A stretch of 64,000 nucleotides of DNA from Lutibacter profundi (GCF_001543325.1 NZ_CP013355.1:2683501-2747500), one strand, 5' to 3'. Counted from the first letter of the stretch, positions 33,414-42,202 are shown. Numbers and translations: made by a program. The notes: generated by a model from the sequence alone, not told the origin.

Positions 33414-34259
33414 TTACAAATCTGAAGTAATTTTTTTGGTAAGGCTGAATTTTAAATGGTCTAAGAATTTCGTACTGTCTTTTTCACGTAATTTAATTTC
33501 ATTAAATGTTTTGTAGATATTCCCTAAGTCGATATCAAAAAGTTCTTTGCAAATGTTGCTTAGTTTTTTAATTTCTGCTTGCCCATTTCTAATAGCACCC
33601 GAGGAATTTAAAGCGTAGATAAGTTCTACTAAATCGGTTTTGGAAGCTGTCCATGACAAATCTCTTAATATTGTTGGCTTTACTTCTTCAACAATTACAT
33701 TCTTTTGGTTAATCGTAATTATTTTTAATTGTTTAGCGTAAAACTTTGTTAATAAATCTTGTGTTATAATTTGAGAAACCAAATGGTCATGACTTGTAGA
33801 GAATTCAGGGTCTTCTAGGTGATAATTCGAATTTATAAAAAGGTCGAGCTGGTTATTACCTCTTAAAAAATAGAAATAATCCAATTTATTTTCATTAAGT
33901 CTGCAATATTTAATAAAATCTAAGTTCTTTCCTTTTTCTGCATCCAGTTTTTTTAATTCTTTATTAATAAATTTACGTTGTTTATTACTATCAATAATTG
34001 GGTATTCTAATAAAAAAGAATTTAATTTTATGTAGAAATTAAGTCGTCCTTGAACATGAGGCTTTTGGTATTTAAAAAAAGTGATTTCCTCTCTTTTTGA
34101 GTTGAAATCACTTTTTCTGAGTTCTAATCTTAATTGCATTAAGCAATTTTTCGAGATTTTAATATTTTCTTTTAGTTTACTAAATTTATTGAGGTTAGAA
34201 TTTTTAATATCAATGATTTTTTTATCGAAATCATCAATAATCCTGGCAATTTTTTTCAT
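33414..34259 (-). CDS. rteC: RteC family excision regulator
   Basis: Encodes 281 aa. The C-terminal region LSWTASKTDLVELIYALNSSGAIRNGQAEIKKLSNICKELFDIDLG, then YKTFNEIKLREKDSTKFLDHLK, is the RteC domain signature. The N-terminal half is coiled and Lys-rich. In CTnDOT RteC activates the excision operon. Here it is encoded between integrase and excisionase, all reading the same way, consistent with a CTnDOT-type control module. No RteA/RteB two-component pair is visible, so induction may differ. Confidence 0.9.
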   Translation of the reverse strand: MKKIARIIDDFDKKIIDIKNSNLNKFSKLKENIKISKNCLMQLRLELRKSDFNSKREEITFFKYQKPHVQGRLNFYIKLNSFLLEYPIIDSNKQRKFINKELKKLDAEKGKNLDFIKYCRLNENKLDYFYFLRGNNQLDLFINSNYHLEDPEFSTSHDHLVSQIITQDLLTKFYAKQLKIITINQKNVIVEEVKPTILRDLSWTASKTDLVELIYALNSSGAIRNGQAEIKKLSNICKELFDIDLGNIYKTFNEIKLREKDSTKFLDHLKFSLTKKITSDL

Positions 34260-34329
34260 ATTTATTTTTAATCTTTTAAAAGCGATTAAAAATAATCAAA
34301 CTTCACTAAATAACATCAATTAATGGCAA

Positions 34330-35628
34330 TTAATTTGAACCTGTTGAATGTCTTTTAGTTAGTTCTGAATTTTCCTTATTTTGCTTTAAAATTGTTCTTA
34401 AAGCATTCATATCATCACTTACTTTTCTTTCAATAACTTTAGCATAAATTTGAGTTGTTGTAAGCTTCGTGTGACCTAATAATTTTGAAACGGTTTCAAT
34501 TGGCACTCCGTTGGTTAATGTTACTGTAGTAGCAAATGTATGACGTGCCATATGGAATGTTAGATTCTTTTTAATTCCGCAAGCTTCAGCAACTTCTTTT
34601 AGATAAAAGTTTAATTTTTCGTTTGTTATCACTGGGAATAAGGTATCAGAAATTTGAGTCATTGGATGGTTTTTGTATTTATCTACAAGTTCTTGTGCTT
34701 TTACTAATAAAGGTATTTTAACAGGAGTTTTGGTTTTTTGACGCTTTGTAATAATCCAATTGTTACCATCAATTCCCTTGTGAATATTATCTTCAGAAAG
34801 TTGCATAATATCAATATAACTAATTCCAGTGTAACAGCTAAATATGAATAAATCACGAACTCTTTCTAACCTTTGAACAGGGTAGTGGTATGTTTCTAAA
34901 TTTGATAATTCATTTGATGAAAGAAATTGACGTTCAGTTTTTTCAAAAGTTGGTTTCCATCTTATGAAAGGGTCTTTTTGTAACCACTCTAAATGATAAG
35001 CCAAAGTAATTATTTTACGCAATCGTTGAATGTGTTTCATCACTGTATTTTGCCCCATTGCTTTAGGGTGCCCTTTTGGCCAAAAACCATGTAAGAAATT
35101 TTCAAAGTCACAAATGAATTTATAGTCTAGCTCTTTTAAGTAGATATCTGTAGTTTTTCTTTTTTGTTCTAAGAATTTTGTAATGTAGTTTTCTGTGATT
35201 TTAAAATTTATAATCGTTCCAGGAGCAAGAACATTTTTAATTTTATTAGAGTGGTATTTTATGATATCATTTAATGTTTTGTGGTTTTCTCCTTCTCCTA
35301 AAAAAGTAGCTTTAATAAGTTGGGCTGTGATGAGTTGATTTCTATATTTTAAATCCTGATAAATTTGAAATAATTGTGAGTCAACTTGGTTTAAATACTG
35401 ATTTATTTGCTGAGCTTTAGCTGAATTCCCTCTAACTTTTTTTAATTGTGGATTCCAAATACTAACAGGAACCTTTCTTTTAAGGCTAATATTAACCCTT
35501 TTTTGGTTGACATTAATTCTAGCATATAATAATGCTTGGTCATTTTTAGTGTTCTTTTGGTCTGCCCAAAAGAGAATTGAGAATGTGTTTTTTGTACGCA
35601 TAGCAGTCGTCTTTATAATGTTAAACAT
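34330..35628 (-). CDS. Tyrosine site-specific integrase
   Basis: Encodes 432 aa with Bacteroidota integrase architecture: an N-terminal arm-binding domain (FSILFWADQKNTKNDQALLYARI), a SAM-like core-binding domain near 105-200, and the catalytic domain. Catalytic residues include His359/Arg362 (HMARH), His386 (LLGH) and Tyr395 (QIYAKV). It inserts the element into the tRNA-Arg 3' end. It lies about 200 bp from the attR site and reads away from it. A large perfect palindrome is just upstream. Confidence 0.95.
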   Translation of the reverse strand: MFNIIKTTAMRTKNTFSILFWADQKNTKNDQALLYARINVNQKRVNISLKRKVPVSIWNPQLKKVRGNSAKAQQINQYLNQVDSQLFQIYQDLKYRNQLITAQLIKATFLGEGENHKTLNDIIKYHSNKIKNVLAPGTIINFKITENYITKFLEQKRKTTDIYLKELDYKFICDFENFLHGFWPKGHPKAMGQNTVMKHIQRLRKIITLAYHLEWLQKDPFIRWKPTFEKTERQFLSSNELSNLETYHYPVQRLERVRDLFIFSCYTGISYIDIMQLSEDNIHKGIDGNNWIITKRQKTKTPVKIPLLVKAQELVDKYKNHPMTQISDTLFPVITNEKLNFYLKEVAEACGIKKNLTFHMARHTFATTVTLTNGVPIETVSKLLGHTKLTTTQIYAKVIERKVSDDMNALRTILKQNKENSELTKRHSTGSN

Positions 35629-35673
35629 TGTTAGTGACGAAAGTCAAATCAACTATACTTTTTAGTCTTTGAT

Positions 35674-35710
35674 TTTTTGAAAGTGTCAGTTAAACTGACA
35701 CTTTCAAAAA
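35674..35710. promoter_or_regulatory. Perfect palindrome upstream of the integrase
   Basis: Arms of 18 bp (35674-35691, 35693-35710) are exact complements around one base. T-runs precede and A-runs follow on both strands, the reverse of a terminator, so an operator or recombination accessory site is more likely. It lies 46 bp upstream of the integrase start; the TTAACTACCAT word shared with the left end follows at 35721. Confidence 0.6.
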
Positions 35711-35775
35711 TAACTGACAGTTAACTACCATAATATATCAAATAGTATCAAATTCTATGTACTCCTAAATACTTG

Positions 35776-35809
35776 AAAACCACCTAAATCATTAGATTTA
35801 AGTGGTTTT
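35776..35809 (-). terminator. Element-borne terminator for tRNA-Arg
   Basis: On the minus strand the arms ACCACTTAAATC/GATTTAGGTGGT end in TTTT, 25 bases after the tRNA 3' end. It replaces the native terminator, now 35 kb away at 354-392, so the element supplies its own termination for the host tRNA. Confidence 0.7.
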
Positions 35810-35830
35810 AGGGCTAAATGAAATTAGCTT

Positions 35831-35858
35831 TTGTGACCTCGACAGGATTCAAACCTGT
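35831..35858. repeat. attR: tRNA-Arg 3' end copy
   Basis: Identical to 400-427 over 28 bases. Bases 35834-35858 are the functional 3' part of the intact tRNA-Arg. Right border of the element. Confidence 0.92.
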
Positions 35859-35907
35859 AACCTTCTGAGCCGTAATCAGATGCGCTATTCAGTTGCGCCA
35901 CGAGGCC
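35834..35907 (-). tRNA. tRNA-Arg (anticodon ACG)
   Basis: The minus strand folds as a complete 74-base tRNA without encoded CCA. The acceptor arms GGCCTCG/CGAGGTC pair with one G-T, the anticodon stem is TCTGA/TCAGA with loop TTACGGC (anticodon ACG), and the T-loop is TTTGAAT. The A34 would be edited to inosine by TadA. It is the insertion target of the element, and its 3' end is duplicated at 400-427. Confidence 0.97.
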
Positions 35908-35942
35908 TTTTTGCGGGTGCAAATATACTATTTTTTAATTAG

Positions 35943-36092
35943 TTACAAACTATTTTTTGTTGTAAAATACCGCCAACCAATTATTGCTAATTGCCATTTT
36001 TTAGCTTTAGACATGTCTAATCCTTTTTTAGAAAAACTAGGAAAAACAATTTTATTAATTCTTGCTAATATTTTAAAAAGCTGTTTTTTCAT
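35943..36092 (-). CDS. Small conserved flavobacterial protein (49 aa)
   Basis: ATG at 36092 gives 49 aa starting MKKQLFKILARINKIV, then KKGLDMSKAKKWQLAIIGWRYFTT. It is highly basic with an amphipathic helix and a C-terminal WQLAIIGWRY segment. I recognise similar tiny proteins in Flavobacteriaceae genomes, of unknown function. It reads toward tRNA-Arg, and its position shows where the native chromosome resumes. Basic charge suggests RNA or membrane association; this is inference. Confidence 0.7.
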   Translation of the reverse strand: MKKQLFKILARINKIVFPSFSKKGLDMSKAKKWQLAIIGWRYFTTKNSL

Positions 36093-36107
36093 TTTGTAAA
36101 AATACAC

Positions 36108-36141
36108 AAAAAAAAATCGCCTAAAAATTACTTTTTAGACG
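36108..36141 (-). terminator. Intrinsic terminator (minus strand)
   Basis: On the minus strand the arms GTCTAAAAA/TTTTTAGGC are followed by a T-run (36116-36108). It closes minus-strand transcription arriving from the right, downstream of a possible 20-aa peptide at 36154. Confidence 0.6.
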
Positions 36142-36153
36142 ACCTCGTATTTA

Positions 36154-36216
36154 TTAAAATAAGATGTTAATAATGGTTAAAACTAGTTTGGTAACTAGCA
36201 CAAAAATTGTTATCAT
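36154..36216 (-). CDS. Possible 20-aa hydrophobic peptide
   Basis: ATG at 36216 opens a 20-codon frame, MITIFVLVTKLV and so on, almost wholly hydrophobic with one Lys, ending 13 bases before a terminator hairpin. Short membrane peptides of this type serve as type I toxins or sensor-kinase regulators elsewhere. There is no homology evidence, and chance is a real alternative. Confidence 0.22.
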   Translation of the reverse strand: MITIFVLVTKLVLTIINILF

Positions 36217-36583
36217 TTAATAGATTTTAAGTTAATAAATAGTTTGTCAATTAATTCTTAAATCAAGATAATACTACTTTTAGCTTACTTCCAACTATTT
36301 TGACTAGAATTAATTTAAATGACTTATAATTATAAGTGAAAAAAATTAAATTAATTTATTTATTAATAGTACACTCTACAATTATGTTTTAAAATGTAAG
36401 GTTAAATACAATATTCAGTTTATTTATGTAATTAAATAAAAGAATTTTTTTCGTTCAATATCAAAGTAATGAAGGTTTAACCTTTTAAATTGTTTAAAAT
36501 TGATGTTTTCATCTTTCTGCAACTATTAAATACATCCTTTCTGTTTTTTAAACGTGCATTAAAATACATTAACATTTATGCCG
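36217..36583. other. Gene-free A/T-rich stretch
   Basis: No coding frame, repeat or clear hairpin is seen over about 370 bases downstream of the BlaR1-like gene. It may contain its 3' untranslated region. Confidence 0.5.
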
Positions 36584-38278
36584 TTATTTTTTTTTGGTGG
36601 TTATAAGTACAATGCCTTTTTTTGCCTTTTCACCATATTTTTTTGTAGCAACTTTTCCTTTAATAACTTCAATTTTCTTAATAGTATTTGGGTCTAAGTT
36701 TTTTATTTTTTGTGAAGAAGTTTCTTTTCCATCTATAAAATATAATGATTCATCATTGCCTGTCCCTAATAAAAGGCCACTCTCTTTTTTGGTAATAATG
36801 TATTTAATTATTTTATTGTTATCAGTTTTAAGGGTGTAATTATTTCTATATTCACTTGCATTGTCTTTATCTGTGTATAGCTCATTAATACTATTTACTA
36901 TTTTTTTTGTTATTTCATCACTATTGTTATTTGTTCTAATCTCAATATATTCTCCATCATAATCATTAATTACTTTTACTACTATTTTTTTTAAGCTATC
37001 GTTTTTTTGAGAGAATTTACTATCTGTATACGTTGCTGTAATTGCATAATGCTTCTCTTTAATGTTGTTTTTACTGGCGGCATAAGTGTTAGCCATTTGA
37101 TGTATTTCATGAATATTCATTTTGCGTTGTTCTGAAACATTGCCAATTGAAAAATTTGCACCTTCAGAATTATAAGTGATTTTTATGGGGCTTATTGGGG
37201 CAAATCCTATATTTTCAAATTTAGTTCTTAAATCTTTCCCTTTTGCAGCTATTTTAATAGCTGTTATTTCGTTGTTGTTATTTCTTTTTATTCCTTTAAA
37301 AGTTAATGTAATATCAAACTCCTTTTTAAAAAAACTAGCTTCATCTTTAAGATTCTCATCTGTTGAATTTTTATCAATAACTAGTTCAACTTTTAAATTG
37401 GTTAGTTCTTCAATTTCTGCTAAATTCTTTTCTTGCGCAATTACTTTTGTGTTAAAAGTAACTATAAAAGTTACCAGTATTGGCAGCAATAAAGTATATT
37501 TCCATTGGCTTTTAGCTGTTGATTTATTTTTGTGTAACATAATTATTCTTTTTTTAATTAGTGAATTATAAAAACTGTTTGTTATTTCTGTATAGTAATT
37601 GGCTCCACAGGTTTTTAGCAAGGTGAGCTGATATAATTTTTGACTTTTGGCTAATTCTAACGCATGTGAATCTGCCAAAAATTCAAGATTTTGTTGAACA
37701 GCCTTTTTGTATAACCAAACAAACGGGTTAAACCATAATGTTATAACAAGTAAGTGAGATAAAATTACATCAATGGAGTGCCATTGTTGTACATGTGCCT
37801 TTTCATGATTTATAATGTGTTGTAATTCATTTGTTGAAAATTGATTTTTAGTGTAAACAATAATATTAAAAAATGAAAAAGGCGAAATGTTTTTTAACGT
37901 CTCTATAAAATAGTAGTTCCCTTGTTTTGCTAAATGATGTTTTGAAATTAAATAACCTAGTGAAATTAATTGAACTAAAAATTTAAAGCCAAAAAACACA
38001 ACACCAAGTATGTAAATTACAACACTAATTTGTAGCCAATCAATACTGCGTACAGCAACTTCAGAGGCAGTAATTTCAGTGTAATTAGTGTAATTAATTT
38101 GTGAAAAAACAGCTTTAACATAAATGGGTATTTCAATCAAAGGGATAGCTAAAACAGCTAGTAATCCAACAATAAAAAAAAGTCGAATAGACTTAAAATA
38201 AGTTTCATTTTTTAAAAATGTATCATAAAATAAGAATAGAATAATCACTATTCCGCTCGCTTTTAGTAAATATTCCAT
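36584..38278 (-). CDS. BlaR1/M56-type membrane metallopeptidase with plug-like C-terminus
   Basis: Encodes 564 aa. Four membrane helices occur in the first 275 residues (about 1-18, 32-52, 80-108 and 265-280). The M56 zinc site is HEKAHVQQW with downstream NLEFLADSHALE. The extracellular part ends in a short TonB-receptor plug-like motif (SLYFIDGKETSSQKIKNLDPNTIKKIEVIKGK), common in Bacteroidota M56 proteins. It probably senses a periplasmic signal and cleaves the BlaI-like repressor. It lies 2 bases downstream of that gene. Confidence 0.88.
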   Translation of the reverse strand: MEYLLKASGIVIILFLFYDTFLKNETYFKSIRLFFIVGLLAVLAIPLIEIPIYVKAVFSQINYTNYTEITASEVAVRSIDWLQISVVIYILGVVFFGFKFLVQLISLGYLISKHHLAKQGNYYFIETLKNISPFSFFNIIVYTKNQFSTNELQHIINHEKAHVQQWHSIDVILSHLLVITLWFNPFVWLYKKAVQQNLEFLADSHALELAKSQKLYQLTLLKTCGANYYTEITNSFYNSLIKKRIIMLHKNKSTAKSQWKYTLLLPILVTFIVTFNTKVIAQEKNLAEIEELTNLKVELVIDKNSTDENLKDEASFFKKEFDITLTFKGIKRNNNNEITAIKIAAKGKDLRTKFENIGFAPISPIKITYNSEGANFSIGNVSEQRKMNIHEIHQMANTYAASKNNIKEKHYAITATYTDSKFSQKNDSLKKIVVKVINDYDGEYIEIRTNNNSDEITKKIVNSINELYTDKDNASEYRNNYTLKTDNNKIIKYIITKKESGLLLGTGNDESLYFIDGKETSSQKIKNLDPNTIKKIEVIKGKVATKKYGEKAKKGIVLITTKKK

Positions 38279-38280
38279 AG

Positions 38281-38640
38281 TTATTTTTTATTTTCAATTA
38301 GTTTAATTATTTCACGCAATTCATCAGCACTAATTTTTTCTTCTTGTGCAAAAAAGGAAACAACACTTTTATACGAATTTTCAAAATAATTTTGAGTAGC
38401 ATCTAAAAAATAATTTTTACGGTAATTTTCTTTTGAAACAGTAGGGTAGTACCTATGCGTATTCCCAAAAGTTTCATGTTTTACATAACCTTTATCTTCC
38501 ATCTTTCTAATTACTGTTGATACGGTATTGTAGTGTGGTTTAGGTTTTGGTAGCTCAGCCACAACATCTTTAACAAAAGCTTTTTTAAGTTTCCATAAAA
38601 CCTGCATTATTTCTTCTTCTTTGTTGGTAAGTTTATCCAT
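38281..38640 (-). CDS. BlaI/MecI/CopY family repressor
   Basis: Encodes 119 aa: a winged helix LTNKEEEIMQVLWKLKKAFVKDVVAEL with recognition segment PHYNTVSTVIRKMEDKGYVKHE, and a C-terminal dimerisation helix. Proteolysis in the SYKSVVSFF region is the usual derepression step. It forms an operon with the M56 sensor. Its probable operator, a TAGTTATACAACTA-type palindrome, is 130 bp upstream. No beta-lactamase is adjacent; cell-wall stress is the likely signal. Confidence 0.92.
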   Translation of the reverse strand: MDKLTNKEEEIMQVLWKLKKAFVKDVVAELPKPKPHYNTVSTVIRKMEDKGYVKHETFGNTHRYYPTVSKENYRKNYFLDATQNYFENSYKSVVSFFAQEEKISADELREIIKLIENKK

Positions 38641-38649
38641 TGTTATTTT

Positions 38650-38752
38650 ATTTTTGGGCGTTCCGTTTCGTTCTACTCACGTCGGGCTTTTCGCTGTATC
38701 TTTTTATTTTGATAAATAAAAAGGATGTCGCTTCAATCCCTAACGCATTACG
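38650..38752. repeat. Interspersed GGGCGTTCCG-type repeat
   Basis: Starting with GGGCGTTCCG and ending CAATCCCTAACGC, with an internal TCTTTTTATTTT...AAATAAAAAGGA palindrome. I recognise this as a very common intergenic repeat of Flavobacteriia. Here it separates the blaI start from its probable operator. Confidence 0.75.
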
Positions 38753-38768
38753 AATATAAACTAAAAAA

Positions 38769-38805
38769 ATAGTTATACAACTATAAAAGTAGTTATTTAA
38801 CAATA
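38769..38805. promoter_or_regulatory. BlaI-type operator region
   Basis: Palindrome ATAGTTATACAACTAT (38769-38784) is followed by a related half-site AGTAGTTATTTAAC. Dyads built on TACA/TGTA-like cores are BlaI targets. It lies upstream of the repressor gene and also before the divergent antiporter gene. Confidence 0.5.
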
Positions 38806-38856
38806 GTTTAAGTTTGCTAAATTGTAATTAGCAAGTAAATACGTTATTAATTCTAC

Positions 38857-38864
38857 TATATTTG
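38857..38864 (+). promoter_or_regulatory. -7 box for Na+/Ca2+ antiporter gene
   Basis: TATATTTG matches TAnnTTTG and ends 14 bases before the ATG at 38879, implying a very short leader. Confidence 0.55.
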
Positions 38865-38878
38865 CAAAAATATTTTTC

Positions 38879-39814
38879 ATGAATTTATTACTTATTGTAC
38901 TTGGTTTAGTATCATTAATTTTTGGAGGACATTGGCTGTTAAAGGCTGCGGTTGGATTTTCATTACGATTGGAAATCCCTAAAATTGTAATTGGAATGAC
39001 GGTTGTTTCTTTTGCAACTTCAGCACCAGAACTAATTGTAAGTGTAAAATCGGCACTGGAAGGTCATGCAGATATTGCTTTTGGAAATGTAATAGGTTCA
39101 AACATTGCAAATTTAGGATTGGTACTAGCTATCACTATTTTAATTTCCACAATAAGTGTTAAAAAGAGTTTTTATATTACAGATTGGCCTGTAATGATAA
39201 TTTCATCGGTATTATTATACGGTTTTATTGCATTTGATGGGGTTTTACAACGCTATGAAGGAATCATCTTATTTTCCTTTTTAATTATATTCTTAGTGTA
39301 TTTATTAAAATTTCAAAAAACAGCAGTTGTTGATGAATTGCCTGAAGACGATGAAGAATTGCCACTTTATAAAGATGTATTATTTTTAGTTGTTGGTGGC
39401 GTAGCACTTTGGGGTGGTTCAGAACTGTTAATAAACGGTGCTGTTGGTATGGCTAAACATTTTAATATTAGTGAGCGTGTTATTGGTATTACAATTGTTT
39501 CAATAGGAACGAGTATCCCAGAGTTAGCTGCCTCAGTAATAGCTGTATTGAAGAAAGAAAAAGCCATATCATTAGGAAATTTAATAGGTTCTAATGTTTT
39601 TAATATTTTGGCAGTTTTAGGAATAACATCTATAATAACACCAATTACAATAACAGATCAAGGGCTGTTATCTAGTGATATATTTTGGATGTTAGGAATT
39701 TCATTTTTAATACTCCCACTAGTTTTTGCACCTGTTAAAATGAAATTAACGTGGAAAGAAGGGGTAATTTTACTTCTTTTATACCTTTTGTTTATGTATA
39801 AAATGTTTTTTTAA
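38879..39814 (+). CDS. Na+/Ca2+ antiporter (CaCA family, YrbG-like)
   Basis: Encodes 311 aa in two inverted halves of five helices each. The alpha repeats are TVVSFATSAPELIVSVKSALEGHADIAFGNVIGSNIANLG and SIGTSIPELAASVIAVLKKEKAISLGNLIGSNVFNILAVLG. The ion-binding Glu residues lie in APEL and IPEL. An acidic loop DELPEDDEELP joins the halves. It exchanges cytoplasmic Ca2+ for Na+ or H+ across the inner membrane. A single-gene unit with its own promoter. Confidence 0.95.
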   Translation: MNLLLIVLGLVSLIFGGHWLLKAAVGFSLRLEIPKIVIGMTVVSFATSAPELIVSVKSALEGHADIAFGNVIGSNIANLGLVLAITILISTISVKKSFYITDWPVMIISSVLLYGFIAFDGVLQRYEGIILFSFLIIFLVYLLKFQKTAVVDELPEDDEELPLYKDVLFLVVGGVALWGGSELLINGAVGMAKHFNISERVIGITIVSIGTSIPELAASVIAVLKKEKAISLGNLIGSNVFNILAVLGITSIITPITITDQGLLSSDIFWMLGISFLILPLVFAPVKMKLTWKEGVILLLLYLLFMYKMFF

Positions 39815-39949
39815 TTTAAATATTTTTAATTTTAAGCTAATAAATAAAATTTATTTAAATTAATAGGGGTGTAATTAGTAAAATATGTAAATTTTAGGAT
39901 ATAGACCCTTAATTTTATGGGGTAATTTTTTTTTAATCTAATTTTAAGT

Positions 39950-39957
39950 TAGCTTTG
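39950..39957 (+). promoter_or_regulatory. -7 box for glnN
   Basis: TAGCTTTG matches TAnnTTTG 38 bases before the glnN start at 39996. Confidence 0.55.
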
Positions 39958-39995
39958 CACTGTTTAAATAGTGTATTAATTATAAATTACTTAAA

Positions 39996-42182
39996 ATGTC
40001 TAAAATTAGATTTCAAGCATTGGCTGTTACTTTAAACAGAAAACCTGTTAAAGTTATTGAAGCTACAAGAAGATCAGATTTATTTGGTGAAAACGTATTT
40101 AACGAAAGTACTATGCGCCAATATTTAACTAAAGATGCCTTTAATGGTGTTATGAATGCAATAGATCACGGTACAAAAATTGACCGTAAAATTGCAGATC
40201 AAGTTTCTTCAGCAATGAAAGAATGGGCCTTGTCAAAAGGTGTTACACACTATACGCATTGGTTTCAACCGTTAACAGGTGCAACAGCCGAAAAACATGA
40301 TGCCTTTTTTGAGACCATTGGAGGAGGAATGGCAATTGAAAAATTTGGAGGTAGTCAATTGGTACAACAAGAACCAGATGCGTCAAGTTTTCCAAATGGA
40401 GGGATAAGAAATACCTTTGAAGCTCGTGGTTATACTGCTTGGGATCCAACATCACCAGCATTTATTTATGGTACTACTTTAAGTATTCCAACAATATTTG
40501 TTGCCTATACAGGTGAAGCTTTAGATCATAAAACACCTTTGCTAAGAGCACTTCAAGCTGTTGATAATGCAGCTACTGCAGTTTGTAAATATTTTGATAA
40601 AAATGTAAAAAAAGTGACTTCGTCACTTGGATGGGAACAAGAATATTTTTTAATAGACAAAGCGTTGGCAGATAGTAGACCTGATATTACATTAACAGGT
40701 AGAACTTTGTTAGGGCATTCTCCTGCCAAAGGACAACAATTAGACGATCACTATTTTGGCTCAATACCAAGTAGAGCTTTAAATTTTATGCGCGATTTAG
40801 AAACAGAATGCATGTTGTTAGGGATTCCTGTAAAAACGCGTCATAATGAAGTCGCTCCAAATCAATTTGAATTAGCTCCTATTTACGAAGAATCAAATTT
40901 AGCTGTTGACCATAACTCATTGTTAATGGATTTAATGGGGAAAGTAGCCTCTCGTCATCATCTTAAGGTGTTACTGCATGAAAAACCTTTCGCAGGAATA
41001 AATGGTTCAGGAAAACACAATAACTGGTCGTTATCTACCAATACGGGAGTTAATTTACTCAGCCCAGGAAAAACACCTATGAGTAATCTTCAATTCCTTA
41101 CATTTTTTATAAATACCATTAAGGCTGTTAATGATAATGAAGAATTATTAAGAGCTGTTATTGCATCGGCAAGTAACGATCATAGATTAGGAGCAAATGA
41201 AGCACCACCTGCAATAATTTCAGTATTTATTGGAGCGCAATTAACCAAAGTATTGTCTGAATTAGAAGGTGTAACCAACGGCAAGCTTTCGCCTCAAGAA
41301 AAAACGGATTTAAAATTAAATGTTGTTGGAAAAATACCAGATGTTTTATTAGATAATACAGATAGAAATAGAACGTCTCCTTTTGCATTTACAGGTAATA
41401 AATTTGAATTTAGAGCTGTGGGTTCTACTGCAAATTGTGCAAAGCCAATGAAAGTTTTAAATACCATAGTTGCGAAACAGTTAAAAGAATTTAAAATTGA
41501 GGTTGATGCATTAATTGAGGCAAAAGATTTAAAGAAAGATGAAGCAATTTTTAATGTGTTGAGAGAATATATAAAAGCTTCTAAAAAAATATTGTTTGAA
41601 GGCAATGGGTATGGTTCAGCATGGGAAATAGAGGCTAAAAAAAGAGGATTAAGTAATAATAAAACAACACCTGAAGCACTTAAAGCAAAAATTTCTGCAA
41701 AATCAATTGCATTATTTGAAGAAATGAATGTGATGAGTAAGATAGAAACAACAGCTAGGTATGAGATTGAAATGGAAGAGTATGTGATGCGCATTCAAAT
41801 TGAAGCACGTGTTTTAGGTGATATTGCAGGCAATCATGTGGTACCAACAGCAATTCGTTATCAAAACTTGTTAATTAAAAATGTAACAGGTTTAAAAGAT
41901 ATTTTTGGAAATGACTTTGAAAAACATGCAGGAGAACAAATACAATTAATTAAACAAATTTCTGGGCATATTGAAGCTATCCATACTAAAATTGATAAAA
42001 TGATAAATGTTCGTAAAAAAGCGAATAAAATTGATGATGTAGAAGTAAAAGCTGAGGCATATTGTTTTAAGGTGAAACCATATTTCGACGAAATAAGATA
42101 TCATTGTGATAAATTAGAATTGATGGTGGATGATTCATTATGGCCATTAACAAAATATAGAGAGTTATTGTTTTCGAGATAA
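39996..42182 (+). CDS. glnN: Glutamine synthetase type III
   Basis: Encodes 728 aa, the GSIII length. The N-terminal GSIII domain starts MSKIRFQALAVTLNRKPVKV. Catalytic-core motifs include WEQEYFLIDKA, KTRHNEVAPNQFELAPIYE, and HEKPFAGINGSGKHNNWSL (His and ATP-binding region). ASNDHRLGANEAPPAIIS and NRTSPFAFTGNKFEFRAVGS close the site. It condenses Glu with ammonia. GSIII is standard in Bacteroidota. Monocistronic between its own promoter and a strong terminator. Confidence 0.97.
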   Translation: MSKIRFQALAVTLNRKPVKVIEATRRSDLFGENVFNESTMRQYLTKDAFNGVMNAIDHGTKIDRKIADQVSSAMKEWALSKGVTHYTHWFQPLTGATAEKHDAFFETIGGGMAIEKFGGSQLVQQEPDASSFPNGGIRNTFEARGYTAWDPTSPAFIYGTTLSIPTIFVAYTGEALDHKTPLLRALQAVDNAATAVCKYFDKNVKKVTSSLGWEQEYFLIDKALADSRPDITLTGRTLLGHSPAKGQQLDDHYFGSIPSRALNFMRDLETECMLLGIPVKTRHNEVAPNQFELAPIYEESNLAVDHNSLLMDLMGKVASRHHLKVLLHEKPFAGINGSGKHNNWSLSTNTGVNLLSPGKTPMSNLQFLTFFINTIKAVNDNEELLRAVIASASNDHRLGANEAPPAIISVFIGAQLTKVLSELEGVTNGKLSPQEKTDLKLNVVGKIPDVLLDNTDRNRTSPFAFTGNKFEFRAVGSTANCAKPMKVLNTIVAKQLKEFKIEVDALIEAKDLKKDEAIFNVLREYIKASKKILFEGNGYGSAWEIEAKKRGLSNNKTTPEALKAKISAKSIALFEEMNVMSKIETTARYEIEMEEYVMRIQIEARVLGDIAGNHVVPTAIRYQNLLIKNVTGLKDIFGNDFEKHAGEQIQLIKQISGHIEAIHTKIDKMINVRKKANKIDDVEVKAEAYCFKVKPYFDEIRYHCDKLELMVDDSLWPLTKYRELLFSR

Positions 42183-42202
42183 ACAACAACTTTTCTATTT
42201 CC

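Noticed and set aside
35674..35710. Integrase terminator
   Set aside because: T-run precedes and A-run follows the hairpin on both strands, opposite to an intrinsic terminator.
36584..38640. Beta-lactam resistance locus
   Set aside because: BlaI and BlaR1-like genes are present but no beta-lactamase or altered PBP is adjacent; such pairs are common general regulators in Bacteroidota.
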